Assembly: GCA_022567055.1 (NCBI GenBank)
Contig: JADFHU010000356.1
Coordinates: 1 to 6,246, forward strand
Direction: 5' to 3'
DNA length: 6,246 nt
DNA from: Planctomycetota bacterium
GTDB taxonomy: Bacteria; Planctomycetota; Phycisphaerae; Sedimentisphaerales; Anaerobacaceae
Part shown: piece after piece, positions 1-6,204 of the stretch
Layout: each line of letters begins with the position of its first letter
Numbering within the stretch: the first letter of the stretch is position 1
The notes under the pieces: model-generated
Databases searched by the model: none
What the model saw: only the letters and a program-made list of their open reading frames with translations
Told to the model about the DNA's origin: nothing
Position numbers and translations under genes: made by a program

Positions 1-1063
1 CCATGGGTTTGGGCCGCGCGTCCGACGTGCCATCTATGACCGAGACCAAACTGAGACCGTCGAGAGGGGGTTGATTGGCGGGATCGATCCCGATCAACTC
101 CATGAGTGTGGGATAGATGTCGGCGGTGTTGCCCGGCATCTGGGTGATGCGCGGGCTCTTGATACGTTCGGGCCATTCGATGATGGCCGGCACGCGGAGC
201 CCACCCTCGTAGATCGCTCCTTTCTTTCCGCGGCCGCCGCTGCTGGCCGGCTTGAGGCCGCCATTGTCCGAGGTGTACCAGAAGAGCGTGTTCTCGTGGA
301 CGCCTGCTTGCCGCAAGGCGGCACGGAGCCTGCCCACGGCTCGATCCAGTCCCGTAATTTCTCCGAGCCACTGCGCATCCTTTCGGTCTCCGTAATGGGC
401 CGCGTCCTCAGGAGCCGCTCGATGCGGACTGTGTGGCGAACCAAACCAGACGACCGCCAGGAAGGGTTTAGACTTCTTGGCCTGCTCCTGGATGAACTCA
501 ATGGCCGCCTCTGCGGCGATCATGGAACTCTCACCCTTGATCTCGACCGCCTTTCCTTCTCGACTGAGCACCGGATCGTTATCATAGAAGTTGAACGCCG
601 ACAGCCAATGATCAAAACCGCTGTTGCCAGGATTCACGGGACTGCCCTTTAGCACGGACCCGAGATGCCACTTGCCGAAATGACCGGTGGCATAGCCGAC
701 TGCCTGCAGCCGTTCTGCGATGGTGATTTCCTGGGGGCGAAGCGGGCGTCCCCAGGAGAAGCATCCGAAGCGGTTCGGGTGCCGTCCCGTCATCACGCTG
801 CCGCGCGTCGGCGAACAGACCGGAGCCGCCGCGTAAAAACGGTCGAAGCGTAAACCGGCAGCCGCCATCGCATCCAGGTGGGGTGTCTTCAACAAGGGGT
901 GCCCGTTGTACGCGGTGTCACCCCACCCCTGATCATCTGCCATACACAAGACGATATTCGGCTGAGCTGCGTGCGTCAGCGAGGTCAACGCCACCCACAC
1001 CGCGACGAGTAAGATCGCGACCTGCGAGGGAAAAACGCGAGTGATCATGCTCCCGATATTCAT
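1..1063 (-). CDS. Arylsulfatase (type I sulfatase, C-S-P-T-R), 3' end cut by window edge
   Basis: Predicted exported enzyme that hydrolyses sulfate esters, probably on a polysaccharide. I translated 354 residues from an ATG at 1063; the frame stays open to base 1, so the C-terminus is missing, probably some 80-150 residues judging from usual family length. A signal peptide covers about residues 1-32 (hydrophobic V15-L29, likely cleavage after THA). The metal-binding pair is D43-D44. The formylglycine motif is C83-S-P-T-R87, with C83 the residue oxidised by a maturase. G130-KWHLG supplies K131 and H133, H211 lies in SPHSPH, and D266-N267-G-G is the second metal motif, followed by K280/K281. 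All expected catalytic residues are present, so it should be active. It is the last visible gene of the array, 77 nt after its neighbour. AAGGGG lies 5 nt before the ATG; M6 is a less likely alternative start. The exact substrate is unknown; an N-acetylgalactosamine-6-sulfatase/arylsulfatase A-type annotation would be usual. Confidence 0.93.
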   Translation of the reverse strand, partial: MNIGSMITRVFPSQVAILLVAVWVALTSLTHAAQPNIVLCMADDQGWGDTAYNGHPLLKTPHLDAMAAAGLRFDRFYAAAPVCSPTRGSVMTGRHPNRFGCFSWGRPLRPQEITIAERLQAVGYATGHFGKWHLGSVLKGSPVNPGNSGFDHWLSAFNFYDNDPVLSREGKAVEIKGESSMIAAEAAIEFIQEQAKKSKPFLAVVWFGSPHSPHRAAPEDAAHYGDRKDAQWLGEITGLDRAVGRLRAALRQAGVHENTLFWYTSDNGGLKPASSGGRGKKGAIYEGGLRVPAIIEWPERIKSPRITQMPGNTADIYPTLMELIGIDPANQPPLDGLSLVSVIDGTSDARPKPM

Positions 1064-1068
1064 TGGTG

Positions 1069-1074
1069 CCCCTT
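1069..1074 (-). promoter_or_regulatory. Ribosome binding site for the sulfatase starting at 1063
   Basis: AAGGGG lies 5 nt before the ATG at 1063 in an A/G-rich leader. The in-frame ATG five codons later (1048) has only a weaker GGGAG close by, so 1063 is preferred. Confidence 0.5.
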
Positions 1075-1094
1075 TTCTTCCCGTGTAACATTCT

Positions 1095-1111
1095 TTTGAG
1101 CGAAGCTCAAA
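1095..1111 (-). other. Perfect 7-bp hairpin between two sulfatase genes
   Basis: On the minus strand TTTGAGC and GCTCAAA pair perfectly around a TTC triloop, about 29 nt after the stop at 1141 and 31 nt before the next ATG. The bases after it are A/G-rich, without a U run, so it is not a standard intrinsic terminator in the direction of the genes. It may stabilise or delimit the message within the operon. On the plus strand its core reads GCGAAGC, a sequence known for forming very stable DNA mini-hairpins. Confidence 0.45.
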
Positions 1112-1140
1112 TAATGGTAATTCTGTTTTCCCGTGAACGC

Positions 1141-2643
1141 TTACCTCTTGTTATTGTTCCTTTTCTTGCCGCCACCTCGGCTGGCCTTGCCATCGACGAG
1201 TAATGCCTGTTCCCATTCTTTCAGAACGCTCTGCCACTCTTCCAGGGACTTCGTCGGATAGTCAGCAGACCACCCACCCTTGCGAAACTCATCGGTCACG
1301 CCGACGTCCTTTATGGCTGTGCGCCAGCGGTCGATCTCCGCCAGAAGTGTCGCTTGGATCTCCGCATGGTCTGGGTCGTCGGCCAAGTTGTTGATTTCGT
1401 GTGGGTCGTTCTGCAGGTCGTACAGCTCATACTCCGGCTTGCGAGACGCCATGAAGCGGGCTTGAATCGGATTCAGTTTGCCTGCAATATTTAGGACGTT
1501 CATCAATGCCAGGATGGGATACTGCCGCTCCTTGTACTCGTTCAGTTGACAGTAGGCGCGTTCCGGCATGAGGTTGTGGATCAGCTTAAAGCGCTCGCTT
1601 CGTACCGCCCGCATCGCATCGTGCGTACTGTCCATCTTGTCGCGATTGAAATGGACGTACTCGCGCGCCGGCACCTCCTCACCAAATAGATAGTGCCCAT
1701 GCAGGTCCTGCGCCGGCCTCGCTCCGGCCAGCTTTACGATGGTTTGGCAGATGTCGAGCGAGGACACCAGTTCCTTGGAAACCGAGCCAGGCTTGATGTG
1801 TTTCGGCCAACGCACGATCAACGGAATGCGAACACCGCCCTCGTAGAGGAATTGCTTCCCGCGAATGTGGCAGCGACCGTGATCACCGATGAAGAAGACA
1901 ATCGTGTTGTCGGCCAGGCCGTCGTCTTCCAGTTGCCGGAGCAGTTTGCCCACCTGACGATCCACGACCTGGACGGTCTCCAGACCGTTCGCCCAGTCCC
2001 GACGCACCAGAGGCAGATCCGGGTAGTAAGGCGGAAGTTTCACCTTGTCGGCGTCAATGGGGCGTTCAGGATCGCGGACAAAACTGCGATGCGTGCCGCC
2101 GAAGGTCGCCTGGACGTAGAACGGATGCCCTGCTTTACGCTCCCGCCAGTGTTTTCCCATGAAGAGTTTTCGGGACGTCGTGAAATTGCAGTCCGTTTTT
2201 CCGCCAATCATGGTAGCCGTGTAGTATCCGACCTCTTCCAGCAGATGCGGGATGGGTTTGATCCCATAGGGGAGCGGCTGCTTGTCCTTCGTGCGATGCT
2301 GGTGGGCGCCAATGTAGTTCTGATGAAAACCGGTCATCATCGCCGAACGCGACGTCGAGCAGACCGGCGAGGTGGTGTAGGCACGCTCGAAGCGAATGCC
2401 CTCGTTGGCCAATCTGTCGATGTTGGGCGTATCCACCAGCGCTGTGCCGTAACAGGACAAATCAGCGGACCAGTCCTCAATCATGATCCACAGGATGTTA
2501 GGTTTTTCTCCGTGCCACTCGCCGGCTGCATCCTGGAGGCTCGCCTCATCCGCCAGCAGATAGACATTGGGGACCACCAGGCCTAACCAGAACGTCGAAA
2601 CGACGACGAAGTGACAAAATGATGTCTTGTTGGATAAGATCAT
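1141..2643 (-). CDS. Heparan N-sulfatase-like sulfatase with unusual C-S-T-S-R motif
   Basis: Complete 500-residue exported sulfatase-family protein. A signal peptide spans about residues 1-31 (hydrophobic F12-L30). The first metal motif is E56-D57 in MIEDWS rather than the usual D-D. The formylglycine motif is C95-S-T97-S-R99, with Thr where Pro or Ala is normal. The lysine motif is G148-KTD-C (K149) and lacks the usual His of G-K-W-H. H185 is in GGTHR, D254-H255-G-R is the second metal motif, and K263 follows in RGKQ. The I-E-D-W-S start and the G-K-T-D and D-H-G-R-C-H motifs resemble bacterial proteins annotated as N-sulfoglucosamine sulfohydrolase or heparan N-sulfatase; this comparison is from memory. 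Residues 486-500 form a Lys/Arg/Asn/Gly-rich basic tail. The ATG at 2643 has GGAG 5 nt upstream and lies 28 nt after the preceding stop, indicating cotranscription. Family membership is secure; substrate, and whether the variant motif is matured, are uncertain. Confidence 0.93.
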   Translation of the reverse strand: MILSNKTSFCHFVVVSTFWLGLVVPNVYLLADEASLQDAAGEWHGEKPNILWIMIEDWSADLSCYGTALVDTPNIDRLANEGIRFERAYTTSPVCSTSRSAMMTGFHQNYIGAHQHRTKDKQPLPYGIKPIPHLLEEVGYYTATMIGGKTDCNFTTSRKLFMGKHWRERKAGHPFYVQATFGGTHRSFVRDPERPIDADKVKLPPYYPDLPLVRRDWANGLETVQVVDRQVGKLLRQLEDDGLADNTIVFFIGDHGRCHIRGKQFLYEGGVRIPLIVRWPKHIKPGSVSKELVSSLDICQTIVKLAGARPAQDLHGHYLFGEEVPAREYVHFNRDKMDSTHDAMRAVRSERFKLIHNLMPERAYCQLNEYKERQYPILALMNVLNIAGKLNPIQARFMASRKPEYELYDLQNDPHEINNLADDPDHAEIQATLLAEIDRWRTAIKDVGVTDEFRKGGWSADYPTKSLEEWQSVLKEWEQALLVDGKASRGGGKKRNNNKR

Positions 2644-2648
2644 GTTAA

Positions 2649-2652
2649 CTCC
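2649..2652 (-). promoter_or_regulatory. Ribosome binding site for the sulfatase starting at 2643
   Basis: GGAG, 5 nt before the ATG, lies within the 28-nt gap that follows the previous stop codon (2674-2672). A second purine-rich GGGAG lies further upstream in the same gap. The short gap leaves little room for a promoter and supports translation from a shared message. Confidence 0.6.
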
Positions 2653-2671
2653 AGCTAAGTCTCCCTAAGTT

Positions 2672-4132
2672 TCATTTATGCGTTCTTAAGCCCGTGGAAT
2701 CGAGAATGCACTCTGGATTGCGTTTCGTCGGAACGGGCGCATCGGTGTCGGCCTGCCAGGCATCGAGTTCGGCGCGGAGTTCGGCGGTCCGTTCGGGCAT
2801 GGAGGTGGCGAGGTTGTTCCTCTCGCCGGGGTCGTCCTTCAGGTCGTAAAGCCCCGCCGTGTCGTCTTCGTGAAATTCGATGAGTTTCCAATCCCCCCGG
2901 CGCAGGCTGGTGGAAGGGAATCCTCGCCACGAATAAGTCTTGCCGCCGGGAACGTCGATGGTCAGGCCGCGGCCCTGAAGATAAAGCGGGAAGTGCCAAA
3001 AAACACTTCGCTCGTCGATGGCTTTCCCATGGAAGAGCGGCGAAATATCCGTGCCATCGATGGGCTGTGATTGCGGAAGTTCCGCGCCGGCAAGGCTGGC
3101 AAAAGTTGGCAGAAAATCAACACTCGTGATCGGTGTAGCGCAGGTGGACCCGGGCTTAATAGTGCCGGTCCACCGCATGCATGCAGGCACGCGCACGCCG
3201 GCCTCGAAGAGGGATCCCTTTTGTCCACGCAAGGGATCGAGTTGCGAGACACGAGGCAGGCCACCGTTGTCGCTGATGAAGACGATGAGGGTGTTCTCAG
3301 CGATTCCGAGTGCGTCGACCTTCGCGGCGACCCGACCGACAGAGGTGTCAACCGCCTCGATCATGGCGGCATAGACGGGCTTAAAATTGCTGCGTTGCGC
3401 TTCCGGGATCTTTTCTAACTTTGATTGGTACTTCGCGACGACTTCCTTGCGGGCACGATGAGGCGAATGCACGTCCCAGTGGCAGAGGTATAGGAAAAAC
3501 GGCCCCTCGCGATTGTCTTCGATGAACTGAATGGCACGGTCCGTGATCTGTGCCGCGACGTTCACGTTCCCGTAAAACCTTCCGCCGGGCCCTCCCTTGC
3601 CGTTGGACGAACTGAGATCGAATCCCTGAGTGTCCTCCCCAAGATGCCATTTGCCGAGTCGGGCGGATACATAGCCGGCCGGTTTGAGGACTTCCGGGAT
3701 GCAGACGAATTTCGGATCGAGGGAGTTGGCGATGGGGAACTGGGCCGCGGCCTCCCTTGCCAGGGCATTGTTCTTGCGACCGATCGCCGGAACGAGGAGT
3801 CGCATGAACTCAGGATTGCCCTTGGACTTTCCACCCGGCGTGTAAATCTGATGGCGCGGGGTGTAGGTCCCCGACATCAGACAGGCGCGGGTCGGGGCGC
3901 AGTTAGGTCCACCGGAATAGGCGGCGGTGAAGGTCATGCCCTGACCGGCAAGCCGGTCAATGTGGGGCGTCTCGAAGAAACGGGCACCTGCGAACTCCAC
4001 ATCCTGCCAACCGAGATCATCGGCCATGATGAAAATGAAATTCGGCCGGCTTTCTGCGCCAACGGTCGGAGCCGCGACACACACGAGGGTCAGGAGAAGC
4101 GTCAGCAGGCGGACTGCGTTGCGAAGAATCAT
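2672..4132 (-). CDS. Arylsulfatase (type I sulfatase, C-A-P-T-R)
   Basis: Complete 486-residue exported sulfatase with a canonical active site, predicted to cleave sulfate esters outside the cytoplasm. From the ATG at 4132, residues 1-26 are a textbook signal peptide: basic R4 and R8, hydrophobic L9-A21, cleavage after V-G-A26. The metal pair is D38-D39, the formylglycine motif C78-A-P-T-R82, then G160-KWHLG (K161, H163), H222 in DVHSPH, D288-N289-G-G and K305 in RGQKG. The C-terminal subdomain has the usual W-K-L-I and LYDLKDDPGERNNLA signatures around 420-455. An in-frame ATG at 4189 would add 19 polar residues ahead of the signal; it is rejected because GGAG sits 8 nt before 4132. Compared with the sulfatase at 1-1063, about 35 more residues separate the C-x-P-x-R and G-K-W-H motifs, with a charged stretch around 99-142. 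Specific substrate is not recognisable. Confidence 0.95.
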   Translation of the reverse strand: MILRNAVRLLTLLLTLVCVAAPTVGAESRPNFIFIMADDLGWQDVEFAGARFFETPHIDRLAGQGMTFTAAYSGGPNCAPTRACLMSGTYTPRHQIYTPGGKSKGNPEFMRLLVPAIGRKNNALAREAAAQFPIANSLDPKFVCIPEVLKPAGYVSARLGKWHLGEDTQGFDLSSSNGKGGPGGRFYGNVNVAAQITDRAIQFIEDNREGPFFLYLCHWDVHSPHRARKEVVAKYQSKLEKIPEAQRSNFKPVYAAMIEAVDTSVGRVAAKVDALGIAENTLIVFISDNGGLPRVSQLDPLRGQKGSLFEAGVRVPACMRWTGTIKPGSTCATPITSVDFLPTFASLAGAELPQSQPIDGTDISPLFHGKAIDERSVFWHFPLYLQGRGLTIDVPGGKTYSWRGFPSTSLRRGDWKLIEFHEDDTAGLYDLKDDPGERNNLATSMPERTAELRAELDAWQADTDAPVPTKRNPECILDSTGLRTHK

Positions 4133-4140
4133 AGGCTGGA

Positions 4141-4144
4141 CTCC
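4141..4144 (-). promoter_or_regulatory. Ribosome binding site that fixes the start at 4132
   Basis: GGAG lies 8 nt before the ATG at 4132. It selects this codon over the in-frame ATG at 4189, and the chosen start places the signal peptide exactly at the N-terminus. Confidence 0.7.
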
Positions 4145-4191
4145 GTGTGAAACTGTCGAATGTTGTTGTCGGATCAAATCCGTTCGCACGT

Positions 4192-4220
4192 ATTGTAAAC
4201 ACTGACAGAATCGAGGTCGA
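4192..4220 (-). promoter_or_regulatory. Possible sigma-70-type promoter for the three downstream sulfatases
   Basis: On the minus strand, TCGACC (4220-4215, 4 of 6 matches to TTGACA) is followed after 17 nt by TACAAT (4197-4192, 5 of 6 matches to TATAAT). Transcription would begin near 4185, giving a leader of about 50 nt before the ATG at 4132. The spacing is ideal and the site lies in the largest gap of the array. Such matches are common by chance, and promoter rules in the presumed host group are poorly defined. Confidence 0.3.
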
Positions 4221-4431
4221 GTCTCAAGTTTTTAGAGTGCCTATCAAAATGAATCGTGGCACCGAAAACAAGCCGTTTGAATGCAGAGTCATTTTGCGTA
4301 GGTGCTCTCAGCTCTCAACCCATAGAAGTCGTTCCGAAACCTGTTCTAATCACCTCATCGTAAACTTGTTATTAGGGGCATCGAACGACGTCGAGCGACC
4401 TCACAGATCCATGAGGACATGCGGATCATGG

Positions 4432-6204
4432 TCATTTGTCCTCCGGGATGATGCCCTGAGCCGTGCGGTCTTCAATGACAAAGTAACCGAGAGGCTTGTC
4501 ACGTGCGTCGGTAATAAGCCAAGTCGCTCCCGGTCGCGTACTCTGACGTTTACGGCTGCCGGAAGCGATGCCGCCGTAAGGCTTGGGTACTCCTGCGCGG
4601 TCCATCCAGAAGAGGTTCACCGAGTTCGCCCGTTGGTTGAAGAAGACAACTTCGAAAGGAGCGCCATCGGGCTTCGAGGCGGGAGCGGGTGACTGGCCAA
4701 CCGTGCGCCACTTTAGTCTGGGCAAGGACTCATCCTTGGGCGGCACGCGGGCTGCAAAGGTCTTCGGACCAAGAGCACGGAGCTCATTCAGCTTTTCCTT
4801 TTGCTCCGGCATGGCCGCGAGGTTGGTCCATTCGTATCGGTCGGTTTGGCAGTCGTAGAGTTCCTCGTCGCCATTGGCGTAGTGGATATAGCGCCAACGC
4901 TCCGTACTGAGGCCATAGCTCCCAGGTTCTGCCAGGTAGGTCACCGAGACATGAGGCCAGTCACCCTGTGGATCTCTAAGCAATGGCACGATGCTCGGAC
5001 CGTCGTTGTCCGGTTTATGCGCCAGCCCGGCGAGTTCGGTCAAGGTCGGAAAGAGACTCAAGAGATTGACCGGCTGTTTGCAAATGCTTCCGGCCCGCGT
5101 GCCTTGAGGCAGTCCCGGAATGCCTGAAGGCACACGCACGATCAAGGGAACACGCGTGCATAGCCGCCACGCCGTGAACTTCTGCCAGTGCTGCTTTTCC
5201 CCCAGATGCCACCCGTGATCACTCCATAACACGACGATGGTATTGTCACGATTCGGCCCCCTTTCCAGCGCATCCACGACGCGTCCCACCATCGCGTCTG
5301 CGAATGCGATCGACGCCAGGTAGCCTTGAATGCCCTGCCTCCACTGTTTGTTTTTGCGAATATGCGCGAAGTAGCGATTGGGGCCGCGTCTTTGACCGGC
5401 AGGGGGCAGATCTTCGAGGTCGTCCTCCTTATAGCCCGGCGGCAGTTGTATATCCTCAATCGGAAAGAGGTCGAAGTACTTTTTCGGGACGAACCAGGGC
5501 TCGTGAGGTCGATAGATACCGCAGGCCAGAAAGAAGGGCTTGTCATGTTTTTTTTGAAGCTGTTCGCCGATCCATTTCGAAACGAGCCAGTCGCCGCCGA
5601 ATTCTTCATCCGTGGCATCCAACGGCCCCCAATCGGTTTCGACATACTGCCAGGGGCCGCCGCGTGGCAAACTCACCGGACGCTGTTGGGGGTACAGGGT
5701 GCGAGGAAAGGGGTCTTCCGTTTCTTTCGCCGGATAGTAGGTGTCCCAGGATTGTGCATCGATGAAATAGTGCAGAATCTTTCCGGAGCCACCCGCCCAA
5801 TAACCGTGATTGGCGAAATACTTGGGTAAGAGTTCCGCATCAGGCAGGATCTCACGCATCTTCTGACCGTTGGCATAGAGTCCCGACCTGTGCGGTGAGA
5901 CACCGGTCATGATGGCCGTGCGGGAGGGATTGCATGCTGGGGCCGCACAATGGGCGTTTGTGAAAAGAGTACCGCTGGCGGCCAGACGATCGATATTCGG
6001 CGTCTTTGCCTGCGCATGACCTCCCAGGCAACCGACCCAGTCGTTGAGGTCGTCGACAGCGATGAACAGTACGTTGGGATGCGGGACAACCTCTGTCGTC
6101 GCGAGAGCGCAGGAACACCAGAGAGCGAAAACCGTTGCGGCCGTACCAAATATTAGCATCCGTTTACCGATCCCAGCAGAAATGAACCGCAGAATATCCA
6201 ACAA
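4432..6204 (-). CDS. Iduronate-2-sulfatase-like sulfatase with C-terminal VHL-beta-like domain
   Basis: Exported type I sulfatase, 590 residues from a TTG at 6204. The sulfatase domain (about 41-483) has D51-D52, C91-N-P-S-R95, G141-KILH (K142, H145), H234 in YRPHEPW, D329-H330-G-W-H-L-G-E-K337. The G-K-x-x-H, R-P-H-x-P-W and S-D-H-G-W-x-L-G-E motifs are those of the iduronate-2-sulfatase branch, whose known members remove 2-O-sulfate from iduronate. After a Pro-rich linker (about 484-515), residues 516-586 resemble the VHL beta domain: W533, G538, P540, P542, Y543, G549, G559 and W562 match human W88, G93, P95, P97, Y98, G104, G114 and W117 without gaps. The start is uncertain. The frame is open to the window's right edge. 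An ATG at 6159 (M16) is possible, but it removes the basic G-K-R that precedes the hydrophobic signal core (17-35), so a longer form is preferred. True iduronate specificity is unproven. Confidence 0.93.
   Translation of the reverse strand: MLDILRFISAGIGKRMLIFGTAATVFALWCSCALATTEVVPHPNVLFIAVDDLNDWVGCLGGHAQAKTPNIDRLAASGTLFTNAHCAAPACNPSRTAIMTGVSPHRSGLYANGQKMREILPDAELLPKYFANHGYWAGGSGKILHYFIDAQSWDTYYPAKETEDPFPRTLYPQQRPVSLPRGGPWQYVETDWGPLDATDEEFGGDWLVSKWIGEQLQKKHDKPFFLACGIYRPHEPWFVPKKYFDLFPIEDIQLPPGYKEDDLEDLPPAGQRRGPNRYFAHIRKNKQWRQGIQGYLASIAFADAMVGRVVDALERGPNRDNTIVVLWSDHGWHLGEKQHWQKFTAWRLCTRVPLIVRVPSGIPGLPQGTRAGSICKQPVNLLSLFPTLTELAGLAHKPDNDGPSIVPLLRDPQGDWPHVSVTYLAEPGSYGLSTERWRYIHYANGDEELYDCQTDRYEWTNLAAMPEQKEKLNELRALGPKTFAARVPPKDESLPRLKWRTVGQSPAPASKPDGAPFEVVFFNQRANSVNLFWMDRAGVPKPYGGIASGSRKRQSTRPGATWLITDARDKPLGYFVIEDRTAQGIIPEDK

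Larger units (their letters stand above)
4133..4431. other. 299-nt intergenic region with no gene
   Basis: Separates the VHL-like-domain sulfatase from the next sulfatase and looks AT-richer than the coding sequence. Read on the minus strand, it starts with an imperfect stem-loop at 4427-4406, 4 nt past the stop codon (GATC and CATG arms, two bulged bases, TCCT loop) without a following U run. It ends with a possible promoter (4220-4192) and a ribosome binding site (4144-4141). I see no convincing ORF, RNA gene or long repeat. Its length, compared with 28 and 77 nt for the other gaps, suggests that the three downstream sulfatases can be transcribed separately. Confidence 0.6.

Noticed and set aside
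71..652. Plus-strand open frame of 193 codons at the left end
   Set aside because: It lies antisense to the partial arylsulfatase whose D-N-G-G, G-K-W-H and other motifs are read on the minus strand; the plus-strand product has no recognisable features.
1693..2586. Plus-strand open frame of 297 codons opposite the C-S-T-S-R sulfatase
   Set aside because: It is fully antisense to a gene with clear sulfatase motifs. Its product is rich in Arg, Val and His, with no recognisable motif or signal peptide, as expected of a complementary-strand frame in GC-rich coding DNA.
4133..4189. Upstream in-frame ATG that would lengthen the C-A-P-T-R sulfatase by 19 residues
   Set aside because: The added residues are polar and would bury the signal peptide internally; the downstream ATG has a well-placed GGAG.
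4406..4427. Stem-loop just after the stop of the VHL-like-domain sulfatase as an intrinsic terminator
   Set aside because: The stem has two bulged bases, modest GC content and no U run after it, so it does not meet the usual criteria.
4147..4692. Plus-strand open frame of 181 codons crossing the 299-nt gap
   Set aside because: About half overlaps the VHL-like domain in antisense. The rest has no ribosome binding site of note and no recognisable protein motif.
6087..6116. Possible lipoprotein signal around the two Cys (C30, C32) in the N-terminus of the iduronate-sulfatase-like protein
   Set aside because: The residues before either Cys (A-L-W and W-C-S) do not form a lipobox; cleavage after A-L-A35 by signal peptidase I fits better.
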